DNA from: Streptomyces sp. NBC_00335
GTDB taxonomy: Bacteria > Actinomycetota > Actinomycetes > Streptomycetales > Streptomycetaceae
DNA: 64,000 nt
Assembly (NCBI RefSeq): GCF_036127095.1
Contig: NZ_CP108006.1
Span: 2,170,001 to 2,234,000, forward strand
Reading direction: 5' to 3'
Shown here: positions 1 to 7,591 of the stretch, one piece after another
How positions within the stretch are numbered: position 1 is the stretch's first letter
Layout: each line of letters begins with the position of its first letter
Notes under the pieces: generated by a model
Seen by the model: only the letters and a program-made list of their open reading frames with translations
The model's database searches: none
What the model was told of the DNA's origin: nothing
Made by a program: the position numbers and the translations under genes

Positions 1-144
1 CAGGAACTCCCGGACCATCGGGTACCAGGAGAAGAAGGAGAAGCAGAGGACGGCGCCGATCAGAAAGCCGTGGGCCGATAGGTTCCGCTTGAACGCCCGG
101 GAGAACTCCTCGCGAGAGGTACCGGACAGGGTGGGAGCCGACAT
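1..144 (-). CDS. Carbohydrate ABC transporter permease, N-terminal fragment
   Basis: Only the first 48 codons are in the window; the gene runs off the left edge. The ATG at 144 is followed by a hydrophilic stretch (SAPTLSGTSREEF) and then a hydrophobic segment beginning near residue 28 (FLIGAVLCFSFFSWYPM), the usual first membrane helix of MalF-type sugar permeases. It lies about 100 bases downstream of the sugar-binding lipoprotein gene on the same strand, the usual binding protein-permease order. It would form part of an inner-membrane uptake channel. The family call rests on this short N-terminus plus context. Confidence 0.75.
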   Translation of the reverse strand, partial: MSAPTLSGTSREEFSRAFKRNLSAHGFLIGAVLCFSFFSWYPMVREFL

Positions 145-201
145 CGCCGCTCGCTCCTTGGTGGGTCGTCGCCATCGGTTTGCGGGGTACGGGACCTGCG
201 G

Positions 202-235
202 GCGGGTCCGGGCCGGGGAGGCCGCCCGGACCCGC
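202..235 (-). terminator. Intra-operon hairpin between binding protein and permease
   Basis: A perfect 12-bp inverted repeat (202-213 with 224-235, 10-nt loop) sits in the gap between the stop of the binding-protein gene and the start of the permease gene. Hairpins here commonly protect or attenuate the message so that the binding protein is made in excess over the permeases. That role is inferred. Confidence 0.6.
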
Positions 236-247
236 GCCCTGGGACCG

Positions 248-1648
248 CTACTGGTTGGCCAGCACCTGGTTGACGGCCTTCTCGGCCTCCGCGAGGAGCT
301 GCGCCGGGTCGGCGTCCTTGTTGGTCAGGACCCCCGACATCACCTTGTCGAGGACCTTGTAGACCTCCTGGGCCTTCGCCGGCTCGGCCTTGCCGGCCAC
401 CGGGTTGTCCAGGAAGGACTTGAAGTTGGCGACCGGCATGGTGGCGCTGGCGGCCTTCAGCTCGTCGTCCTTGGCCTTGCTGGCGCCGGTGAAGAAGGCG
501 GGCTGCGGAAGCCCGACCGGCAGGCCGTCGGTCTTGGAACGGTCGTACTGGAACTGCCCCTTGCCGACCGCGAGCGTCTTGAAGTTCAGCCAGGCGATCG
601 CGGCCTTGACCTTGTCCGGCGAGCTGCCCTTCTTGATCATGTAGCCGTTGCCGCCGGCCAGCGTCGCGGCGCCGCCGGGGATGGGGCCCATGCCGAAGTT
701 CTCGTACTTGCCCGCGAGCTGCTGGACCATGTAGGTGATGTCGTCGGGCGCGGCGAGGAACATGCCGAGCTTGTCCGAGGCCATCTGCTTCTGCAGGTCG
801 CCCCACTTGAGCAGCTGGGTCTTGCCCATGCTGTCGTCCTCCCAGCGCATGGCGCGGAGGTTGTCCACGACCTGCTTGCCTGTCGCGTTGTTGAAGGCCG
901 CCTTGCCGTCGGCTCCGACGACGTCGCCGCCCAGGCCGTACATGGCGGCCGTGAAGTGCCAGCCGCCGGTGTTCTCGACGCTGTACTCGCCGTAGCCGGC
1001 GGTGCCGTTTCCGAGGCCCGCGATCTTCTTGGCGGCCGCGCGGACCTCGTCCCAGGTGCGCGGGGGCTGGTCGGGGTTGAGGCCCGCCTGCTGGAAGAGC
1101 TTGCGGTTGATCAGCAGGCCCATCGTGTAGTTGCTGGTGGGCAGCCCGTAGAGCTTGCCGTCCTGCTTGAGGGTGTTGACGACGTTCTTGTCGATGTCGT
1201 CGATGCCCGGAACCGTCTTGGCCGTGACGTAGGCCGAGATGTCCTCGGCGCCGTCGTTGTCCAGGACCTGCTTGAGATCGGTGAAGTAGGCGTAGAAGAC
1301 GTCCGGCTGCGACTTGGCCTTGAGCATCGCCGTGAACCGCGGGGGCTCCAGGCACTGGCCGGGGGTGGAGCGGCCGTCGATCGTGACGTTCGGGTAGGTC
1401 TTGTTGAACTCCGCCACGTCCTCCTTCCACTGCTTGAGCTCGGCGGCCTTCGCCGCCGGCGGCATGCAGTCGATGGAGATGGTGACCTTGGCCTTCGGGT
1501 CGAGCGGCGCGGAGGCGTCCGTGGAACCGCCGGACGGCTGGTTCTTGGTGTCGTCCCCGCTGCTGCTCGTACCGCAGGCCGCGAGGGCGGTGACGGCGAG
1601 CGCCGAGACGAGGGCGGTCGCGGTGGTGCGGCGGATGTTGGTTCTCAT
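248..1648 (-). CDS. Extracellular sugar-binding lipoprotein of an ABC importer
   Basis: Predicted 466-residue solute-binding protein of the MalE/UgpB type, anchored outside the membrane to capture an oligosaccharide for the permease encoded downstream. The N-terminus is a lipoprotein signal: basic MRTNIRR, a hydrophobic core, then a lipobox LAAC with Cys25, followed by a Ser/Gly/Asp-rich linker. The ATG at 1648 is chosen because a GGGG-type ribosome site lies just upstream and it gives a clean signal peptide; upstream in-frame codons do not. The gene heads a leftward operon with the permease. The LacI repressor is encoded next to it, and CGCAA half-sites lie in its leader region. The exact sugar cannot be read from sequence; the neighbouring GH87-like enzyme suggests alpha-glucan oligosaccharides. 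Confidence 0.9.
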   Translation of the reverse strand: MRTNIRRTTATALVSALAVTALAACGTSSSGDDTKNQPSGGSTDASAPLDPKAKVTISIDCMPPAAKAAELKQWKEDVAEFNKTYPNVTIDGRSTPGQCLEPPRFTAMLKAKSQPDVFYAYFTDLKQVLDNDGAEDISAYVTAKTVPGIDDIDKNVVNTLKQDGKLYGLPTSNYTMGLLINRKLFQQAGLNPDQPPRTWDEVRAAAKKIAGLGNGTAGYGEYSVENTGGWHFTAAMYGLGGDVVGADGKAAFNNATGKQVVDNLRAMRWEDDSMGKTQLLKWGDLQKQMASDKLGMFLAAPDDITYMVQQLAGKYENFGMGPIPGGAATLAGGNGYMIKKGSSPDKVKAAIAWLNFKTLAVGKGQFQYDRSKTDGLPVGLPQPAFFTGASKAKDDELKAASATMPVANFKSFLDNPVAGKAEPAKAQEVYKVLDKVMSGVLTNKDADPAQLLAEAEKAVNQVLANQ

Positions 1649-1731
1649 CGGTGGTCCCCTTCGAGCATCGAGCAGGAGGCGTGGGGCGTGTATGGAGGCG
1701 AGCGCGGCACACTCAACCACCACCGACAGAT

Positions 1732-1766
1732 GAACGCAATATCTCGCGCAGATTTCGCAAGAGATT
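1732..1766. promoter_or_regulatory. Candidate LacI-family half-sites upstream of sugar ABC operon
   Basis: The leader of the binding-protein gene contains CGCAA at 1735 and CGCAAGAG at 1756-1763. The octamer CGCAAGAG recurs just inside the adjacent lacI gene start (2906-2913). It is a degenerate match to the TTGCG/CGCAA pattern seen in the other promoters of this block, so repression by the neighbouring LacI protein is likely but unproven. Confidence 0.4.
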
Positions 1767-1806
1767 GGCAGCAGAGCGCCGGGTGGCACGGAGGGTGAAC
1801 GCAAAA

Positions 1807-1845
1807 CAGGGCCCCGAAACGTCAGCGGGACGTTTCGGGGCCCTG
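1807..1845 (-). terminator. Rho-independent terminator downstream of the lacI gene
   Basis: A perfect 17-bp stem (1807-1823 pairing with 1829-1845) with a 5-nt loop lies 38 bases past the stop of the LacI gene. It separates that gene from the promoter of the ABC operon on the same strand. Confidence 0.85.
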
Positions 1846-1882
1846 TGGCCGGGGGCTCAACTCGGTGGAGCCCGGCGGGGCG

Positions 1883-2902
1883 TTACTCCGGACGGGGGCG
1901 CGGCACCTGCGCGGTGGAGCCCCGCACGACGAGCTCGGGCTCGAAGAGCAGCTCTCCGGGCTGTACGGCGGCCCCCTGGATCTGTGCGGTGAGCAGCTCC
2001 ACGGCCGCCCGGCCCATGGCCTCGATGGGCTGCCGGACGGTGGTCAGCGGGGGTTCGGTGCAGTTCATGAAGGCCGAGTCGTCGTACCCGACGACGGAGA
2101 CCTCGCGGGGCACGTCCAGCCCGCGGCGGCGGGCCGCACGGATGGCCCCCAGGGCCAGGGGGTCGCTCGCGCAGATGATGCCGGTCACCCCGCGGTCCAG
2201 CAGCCTCGACGTGGCCGCGTGGCCGCCCTCCAGGGAGAACAGCGCCCGCTCCACGTGGGCGGCGGGCAGCTCGGTGCCGGCCGCCGCGGCGACCGCCTGG
2301 GCGGCAACCAGCTTGCGCAGGGAGGGGATGTGGTCGGGCGGGCCCAGCACCAGCCCGATGCGCTCGTGACCGAGGGAGGCCAGGTGGCGCCAGGCCTGTT
2401 CGACCGCGACGGCGTCGTCGCAGGAGACGCACGGGAAGCCGAGGTCCTCTATCGAGGCGTTGATCAGCACCACCGGGACCTTGCGGTCGTGGAGCAGCCG
2501 GTAGTGCTCGTGCGGGGCGTCGGCCTGCGCGAAGAGCCCGCCGGCGAAGACGACGCCGGACACCTGCTGCTGGAGCAGGAGCTCGACGTAGTCGGCCTCG
2601 GAGACCCCGCCCGTGGTCTGCGTGCAGAGCACCGGGGTCAGCCCCTGCTGGGCCAGTGCGCCGCCGATCACCTCGGCGAAGGCCGGGAAGATCGGGTTCT
2701 GGAGTTCCGGCAGGACCAGGCCGACCAGCCGGGCGCGTTCGCCGCGCAGCTGGGTGGGGCGCTCGTAGCCGAGGACGTCCAGGGCCGTGAGCACGGACTG
2801 GCGGGTTGCGTCCGAGACGCCCGGCTTGCCGTTGAGCACCCGGCTGACCGTTGCCTCGCTGACCCCCACCTTCTTCGCCACTTGAGCAAGTCGTCGCGTC
2901 AT
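1883..2902 (-). CDS. LacI-family transcriptional repressor
   Basis: A 339-residue regulator. The N-terminus holds the LacI helix-turn-helix and hinge (LAQVAKKVGVSEATVSRVLN at about residues 5-24), followed by a periplasmic-binding-protein-like sensor domain (VGLVLPELQNPIFPAFAEVI onward). Length and layout are normal for the family. The ATG at 2902 starts directly at MTRRLAQVAKK, where family members start. It sits between the sugar ABC genes and the secreted GH87-like enzyme, all on the same strand, and is therefore the likely repressor of both, released by an imported oligosaccharide. A perfect inverted repeat at 2925-2941, just upstream of its own start, suggests autoregulation. Confidence 0.9.
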   Translation of the reverse strand: MTRRLAQVAKKVGVSEATVSRVLNGKPGVSDATRQSVLTALDVLGYERPTQLRGERARLVGLVLPELQNPIFPAFAEVIGGALAQQGLTPVLCTQTTGGVSEADYVELLLQQQVSGVVFAGGLFAQADAPHEHYRLLHDRKVPVVLINASIEDLGFPCVSCDDAVAVEQAWRHLASLGHERIGLVLGPPDHIPSLRKLVAAQAVAAAAGTELPAAHVERALFSLEGGHAATSRLLDRGVTGIICASDPLALGAIRAARRRGLDVPREVSVVGYDDSAFMNCTEPPLTTVRQPIEAMGRAAVELLTAQIQGAAVQPGELLFEPELVVRGSTAQVPRPRPE

Positions 2903-2924
2903 GAACGCAAGAGTAGCGCAAACA

Positions 2925-2941
2925 CTGCAAGTTCCTTGCAG
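2925..2941. promoter_or_regulatory. Palindromic operator upstream of lacI gene
   Basis: CTGCAAG-TTC-CTTGCAG is a perfect inverted repeat with 7-bp arms, 23 bases upstream of the LacI start codon. The TTGCAG half-site recurs twice in the promoter region of the GH87-like gene (7426 and 7447). Streptomyces LacI-type sugar repressors of the MalR kind are known to use TTGCAG-like half-sites. Confidence 0.6.
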
Positions 2942-3024
2942 TTCGATTACGGCCAGTTTGGCCCATCGGAAACCGGCGCGGAACCCCCCGCGCCCCACCG
3001 GCCCCGGCGATCTCCCGGCGGCGA

Positions 3025-3057
3025 GCGGCGGGGCACCCCGAAGGGATGCCCCGCCGC
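3025..3057 (-). terminator. Terminator downstream of the GH87-like gene
   Basis: A 15-bp stem (3025-3039 with 3043-3057) with one G-U type mismatch and a 3-nt apical gap lies 27 bases past the stop codon of the secreted enzyme gene. Confidence 0.75.
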
Positions 3058-3083
3058 CCTCGTTCCCCGGTGCGGGCCGCCCG

Positions 3084-6000
3084 CTAGGGCAGCTGGTTGA
3101 TCTTGAACGTCGAGGTCGTGTTCCGCACGTCCACGGCGTTGTCGCTCATCCTCAGGTTCTGGATGGTCACCTCACCCACCGCCGGACCCTGTCCCGCCTC
3201 GGGCATCTCGTTCGCCCAGAGACCGAACCCGGACTTGGCGTCGAAGGCGTCACCGCTCTTCTTCGCCCCCGTGATGGTGATGTCCTTCAGAATGGTGTCC
3301 TTGATGGGATTGACCGGCTGGCCGCCGACGTACTGCGTCTGGAACATGATTCCGCTGTAGGTCGGATCCACGATGTCCACGTTGTTGATGCGGATTCCCT
3401 GGAACACCTTGGACGCCGAGAAGATCCAGATTCCGGGGAAGGTCTGCGCCCCCCAGAAATGGCCTCCGGCCCGGACGATCGAGATGTTCTCGAAGAGCGT
3501 CGGGTCGGTCCCGAATCCGTTCATCGGATACCCGAAGTCCAGCGAGCTGATGGTGATGCCCGAGTAGACGAGGATGTCGGCGATGTAGATGTTGCGGAAG
3601 GTGTTGTCGAAGCCGCCGTAGACGGCGACACCGGCCGCACGCCAGGTGAGGATCGCGCTCAGGTTCTCGTAGACGTTGTTCTTCATGTCCGCGCCGCCCG
3701 CGTCGATCGCGGAGAACAGCGCGAAGCTGTCGTCACCCGTGGACCGCGCCTCGATGTTGGTCACGAGGTTGTCCGTGCTGCCGTTGGTCATGTTGATGCC
3801 GTCGGCGAAGGTGTCGCGGATCCGCGAGTTCTTGATCGTGATCCGGTCGGTGTTGGCGCCCCAGTAGAGGCACACCTGGTGTTCGTTCCAGATGTTGTCG
3901 ATGGTCATGTCGCTCACGTTGGCGAAGTCGAAGACCTTGCCCGGACCGTCGATGCGCGAGGTGTAGTTGCCGAAGTAGGCGAAGCCCGTGAAGGACGAGC
4001 CCTTCGCGGTGCCCTCCGCGCGCCAGCCGTTGTCGGTGTTGTCCTGCGAGGACGGGGCGTGGAAGCGGGTGAACCACGGTCCGGCCCCGACGACCTGCAC
4101 GGCCTTGCCGTACACCTGGAACTTGCTGGCCGTGTCGTAGTCGCCCGGCGGCAGGTAGACGCCCACGAGCTTGCCCGTGGTGTCCATGCGGACCTTGTCC
4201 AGGGCGTTCTGCACGTCCTGGTGGGTGAAACCGGTGGGCACCGTGTAGGTGGCCGGGTCGGGGTTGGGGATCACCGTGGCCTGTTCCAGGCTCACGAAGT
4301 CGATCGCGTAGGTGGTGGTGTTCGCCGCGTCCTTCTGGAGGCGGATCTTGCTGCCCGCCGGGACGGTCTCGCCGAGCAGGATGTTGGCCTCGTCGTAGAT
4401 GTGCCGCGGGGCTCCGGCGCTCGGGGCGTTGCCCGGGCCGGCCTCGGCCCCGTAGAGCCAGGCGTACTTCGAGGTCAGCGGCAGGGCCTTCTTGAGGACG
4501 CCGTTGACGTAGACGTTGACGGTGGAGTCGATGCCGCCGCCGCCCGGGGCGTCCGGGATGGAGAAGCGGGTGACCAGGGTGTTGGTCGCGGCCCGGGTGG
4601 TGAACTCGACGTACTCGCCGGTCGCGTCCAGGTTCACGGCCTTGCGGCCCGAGGCCTCGCCGGCGATGTCACCGACGGTCCGGTTGGGGCCGACGACGCC
4701 CGCTCCGCCGCCGACCACGCCGTCCTCGGCCTCGTAGGTGTCGAAGGGCATGTTCGCCCCGCGGCCGACGAAGAAGGGCTTGGTGGAGGTGTTGTTGGCG
4801 CGCTTGACCGGCAGTTCGTTGGCGTCGTCGGCGAGGACCACCTTGACGGTGTACTTGCCGTTGGCCGCCGTCCAGTTGCCGAGGGCGATCGGCGCCGAGG
4901 AGGCACCGGCCGCGAGCGCTCCGCTGAAGGATCCGGTCAGCGTACGGACGGTGGCGCCGCCCGCGTCCTGCAGGGTGAGGGTGACGTTGTGGGCGCCCGC
5001 GGCGGCGGCCACGGTGCCCTGGTTCTTGACCGTGACGGAGAATCCCACGGACTGGCCGGCGGACGGGGCGCTGGGCGACCAGGCGACGGACGAGGCCACC
5101 AGGTCCGAGCTGTCGACCGGGCGGACCACCAGCGGGGAGCCGGTGAGGCTGTTGTTGGTCTCGTTCTGCTCGATGACCGTGTTCGCCTCGTCGACGACCG
5201 CGCTCAGCGGGTAGGTGCCGGCGTCGCGCGGACCGATCCCGGCAGTGACCTCGGCCGAGGCGCCCGCGGCCAGCGCGGGCACGCTGGCGGAGGCGATCTT
5301 CGAGCCGCCGAGCCGGAAGGAGACGGAGGTCGACGCCGCCGGGGCCGGGCCGCTGTTCTTGACGGTGGCGGACAGAGTGACGGAGTCCGACTCGACCGGG
5401 GTGGCCGGGGCGGCGCTCACCGCGGTGACCTGGAGGTCCGGGTTGGGCGCCGCGACGCCGAAGACCTGGAACTCGGCGATCTGGCCGTTGGAGGAGCCGG
5501 TGTTGGAGGTGAAGCGCAGCTGCACGTCCGCGACCCGGGCGTTCACCGGGATGGTGACGGTGTTGGAGCCGGAGGCCGGGTTGAAGACGTAGTCCTTGGC
5601 GGCCACCAGGCCGGTGACGCCCGAGGCGCTCTGCTCGCGGCCGAGCACCTGGATGTTCTGGGTGCGGGTGCCCCAGCTGCTGTCCGGGTTGAGCTTGAGG
5701 ACCAGGCGGTCGACGTCGGCGTTCGACCCGAGCTTGACGGTCAGCGTGCTCGGGTAGGCGCCGCCCGCGCCCTCCCAGTAGGTGGAGGTGCTGTTGTCGT
5801 TGGCGTTCTCCGCGACGAAGGTGTGGATCACGGAGGAGCCCTCGATGGGCTTGCCGACGGCCAGGTTGGAGCCGCCCGTGCCTCCGCTGCCGTTGCGGGT
5901 GACGGAGTTGCTGTCGCCGGAGCGGTTGCCCGCCGCGTCCTTGGCCCGGACGAAGTAGCTCACGGTGGCGGTGGCCGGCTGGGTGTCCGTGTAGGTGGTG

Positions 6001-7376
6001 AGGTTGCCCGCGACCGTGGTGAGCAGCAGGTTGTTCGCGAAGACCTCGTAGCCGGTGACGCCGACGTTGTCGGTGGAGGCCTGCCAGGCCAGCTTGATCT
6101 GGCCGGCGGCCGGCTCGGTGAAGGCCAGGGCCGCCGGGGCGGTCGGGGCCTGGGTGTCGCCGGTGTCGCCGGCGCGGGTGACGCTGTTGCTGTTCGCCGA
6201 CTGGTTGCCGGCCGCGTCCTTGGCCCGGACGTAGTAGGTCACGCTCGCGGAGGCGGGCTGGGTGTCGGTGTAGGTCGTGACGTTGCCCGCGACGCTGGTG
6301 CGCAGCTGGTTGTTGGCGTACACCTCGTACCCGGTGACGCCCGTGTTGTCGGTGGCGGCGTTCCAGGTGAGCTTGATCTGGCCGGTCGCGGGCTCGGTGT
6401 AAGCGAGGGCGGTCGGGGCCGTCGGGGCCTGGGTGTCACCGGTCGTCGGGCCGTAGATCTCCAGCTCGGAGAGCTGCCCGCCGGGCTGTACGGAGTTGGC
6501 CGATATCCACACCCGCACGTAGCGGGTGGTGGTGGCGTCGAAGGTGATGGTCACCGCGTTGGCGGCGGCGGCGTTGAACTCGTACGCCTTGGACGCCGTC
6601 AGGTCGGTGTAGTCCGTCCCGTTCGCGCTGCCCTGGATCTTGAGGGTCTGGGTGCGGGCACCCCAGTTCTCGGGCAGCTTGAGGACCACGCGGTCCACGC
6701 GGACGGAGGAGCCCAGGTCGGCCCGGAGCCACTGGGGCATGGCGTTGTTGACGCTCTCCCAGTAGCTGGCGGAGTTGCCGTCGCCGGCATTGCCCGGCAC
6801 GTAGACCTGGGTGTTGCTGCTCGCGGTGAAGGTCTTGCCGAGGGCCAGGTTGGTCCCGGAGTCACCGGGGGCGCGGACCTCCAGCTCGGAGAGCTGGGCG
6901 GCCTGCCAGCCGGTGTTGGCGGTGATGTCGATCCGCACGTACCGGGCCTGGGTGGCCGGGAAGCCGATGGTGACCACGTTCCCGGCGCCCTGGCCGAAGG
7001 TGTACGTCGCCGAGCTCACCAGGGTGCTGAAGCTGGTGCCGTCGGCGCTGCCCTGGACGGACAGGGTCTGGTTGCGGCTCTCCCAGGAGGCGGGGAGCTT
7101 GAGCACCACCTGGTCGACGCGGGTGGTGGCTCCGAGGTCGGTCTGCACCCATTGCGGGAAGGTGCTGCCGGCGCTCTCCCAGTACGAGGACTGGTTGCCG
7201 TCGGTGACGTTGCCGGCCGCGTAGGCGCCGTTGGTGCTGCTCGCCGTGGCGGGCCTGCCCGCCGAGACGCTCGGTCCGCCGGCGGCCGCGGCGGTCAGAG
7301 CGGGCCAGCCCAGCATCAGCAGGGCCGTGCTGATCAAGGCGGCCAGGGTCCGCCATCTCCAGTTGTGCCTTCTCAT
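3084..7376 (-). CDS. Secreted multidomain glucanase, GH87 (alpha-1,3-glucanase/mycodextranase)-like
   Basis: A 1430-residue exported protein. Approximate order: signal peptide 1-32 (MRRHNWRWR, hydrophobic core, ALTAAAA); two discoidin/F5-8C-type carbohydrate-binding domains 36-310 (each with DGNxxSYWES); two fibronectin type III repeats 316-495; a third discoidin-like domain 505-640; two CARDB domains 645-870; a CBM6/35-like domain 875-1040 (DTYEAEDGV); and a right-handed beta-helix 1044-1430. The helix carries DTFADGIN near 1192 and STGDDSF near 1213, the acidic cluster expected for GH87 and related beta-helix hydrolases. GH87 enzymes hydrolyse alpha-1,3-glucosidic bonds of fungal or bacterial alpha-glucans. 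The ATG at 7376 gives the signal peptide; an earlier ATG at 7412 adds 12 residues. The alternative is another beta-helix glycosidase. Confidence 0.8.
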   Translation of the reverse strand: MRRHNWRWRTLAALISTALLMLGWPALTAAAAGGPSVSAGRPATASSTNGAYAAGNVTDGNQSSYWESAGSTFPQWVQTDLGATTRVDQVVLKLPASWESRNQTLSVQGSADGTSFSTLVSSATYTFGQGAGNVVTIGFPATQARYVRIDITANTGWQAAQLSELEVRAPGDSGTNLALGKTFTASSNTQVYVPGNAGDGNSASYWESVNNAMPQWLRADLGSSVRVDRVVLKLPENWGARTQTLKIQGSANGTDYTDLTASKAYEFNAAAANAVTITFDATTTRYVRVWISANSVQPGGQLSELEIYGPTTGDTQAPTAPTALAYTEPATGQIKLTWNAATDNTGVTGYEVYANNQLRTSVAGNVTTYTDTQPASASVTYYVRAKDAAGNQSANSNSVTRAGDTGDTQAPTAPAALAFTEPAAGQIKLAWQASTDNVGVTGYEVFANNLLLTTVAGNLTTYTDTQPATATVSYFVRAKDAAGNRSGDSNSVTRNGSGGTGGSNLAVGKPIEGSSVIHTFVAENANDNSTSTYWEGAGGAYPSTLTVKLGSNADVDRLVLKLNPDSSWGTRTQNIQVLGREQSASGVTGLVAAKDYVFNPASGSNTVTIPVNARVADVQLRFTSNTGSSNGQIAEFQVFGVAAPNPDLQVTAVSAAPATPVESDSVTLSATVKNSGPAPAASTSVSFRLGGSKIASASVPALAAGASAEVTAGIGPRDAGTYPLSAVVDEANTVIEQNETNNSLTGSPLVVRPVDSSDLVASSVAWSPSAPSAGQSVGFSVTVKNQGTVAAAAGAHNVTLTLQDAGGATVRTLTGSFSGALAAGASSAPIALGNWTAANGKYTVKVVLADDANELPVKRANNTSTKPFFVGRGANMPFDTYEAEDGVVGGGAGVVGPNRTVGDIAGEASGRKAVNLDATGEYVEFTTRAATNTLVTRFSIPDAPGGGGIDSTVNVYVNGVLKKALPLTSKYAWLYGAEAGPGNAPSAGAPRHIYDEANILLGETVPAGSKIRLQKDAANTTTYAIDFVSLEQATVIPNPDPATYTVPTGFTHQDVQNALDKVRMDTTGKLVGVYLPPGDYDTASKFQVYGKAVQVVGAGPWFTRFHAPSSQDNTDNGWRAEGTAKGSSFTGFAYFGNYTSRIDGPGKVFDFANVSDMTIDNIWNEHQVCLYWGANTDRITIKNSRIRDTFADGINMTNGSTDNLVTNIEARSTGDDSFALFSAIDAGGADMKNNVYENLSAILTWRAAGVAVYGGFDNTFRNIYIADILVYSGITISSLDFGYPMNGFGTDPTLFENISIVRAGGHFWGAQTFPGIWIFSASKVFQGIRINNVDIVDPTYSGIMFQTQYVGGQPVNPIKDTILKDITITGAKKSGDAFDAKSGFGLWANEMPEAGQGPAVGEVTIQNLRMSDNAVDVRNTTSTFKINQLP

Positions 7377-7425
7377 ATGTCCTCGTCCCTCGACATGAAC
7401 TTTCTGAACCACAAGAGCGACAAAT

Positions 7426-7542
7426 TTGCAGTGCGCGGTGCGAGAGTTGCAGAGCTTTGGCGAGTCGTCTACATCTCTGACCGCACTTTCATGCCTTCAT
7501 CGCTTGCGCAAGCTGGGCGCAAATAACGCAAGCCATTTGCGT
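7426..7542. promoter_or_regulatory. Divergent promoter region with LacI-type half-sites and palindromes
   Basis: Between the GH87-like gene and the divergent histidine kinase gene lie two direct TTGCAG repeats 21 bp apart (7426-7431 and 7447-7452), a perfect 12-bp palindrome GCTTGCGCAAGC (7502-7513), and an inverted repeat ACGCAA-N5-TTGCGT (7526-7542). TTGCGCAA is the core expected for a LacI-family operator. The sites nearest 7426 lie closest to the GH87-like start. The pair at 7502-7542 could act on either gene. Confidence 0.5.
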
Positions 7543-7591
7543 GAGGGGGAGAAATTCCGCTTACGCCCGAACCGCTCTACCGTTCGTACTC

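Noticed and set aside
2901..7526. Very long plus-strand open frame (1541 codons) opposite the GH87-like gene
   Set aside because: Its translation is a low-information Val/Gly/Arg/Asp string, mirroring the codon bias of the real gene on the other strand; it has no domains.
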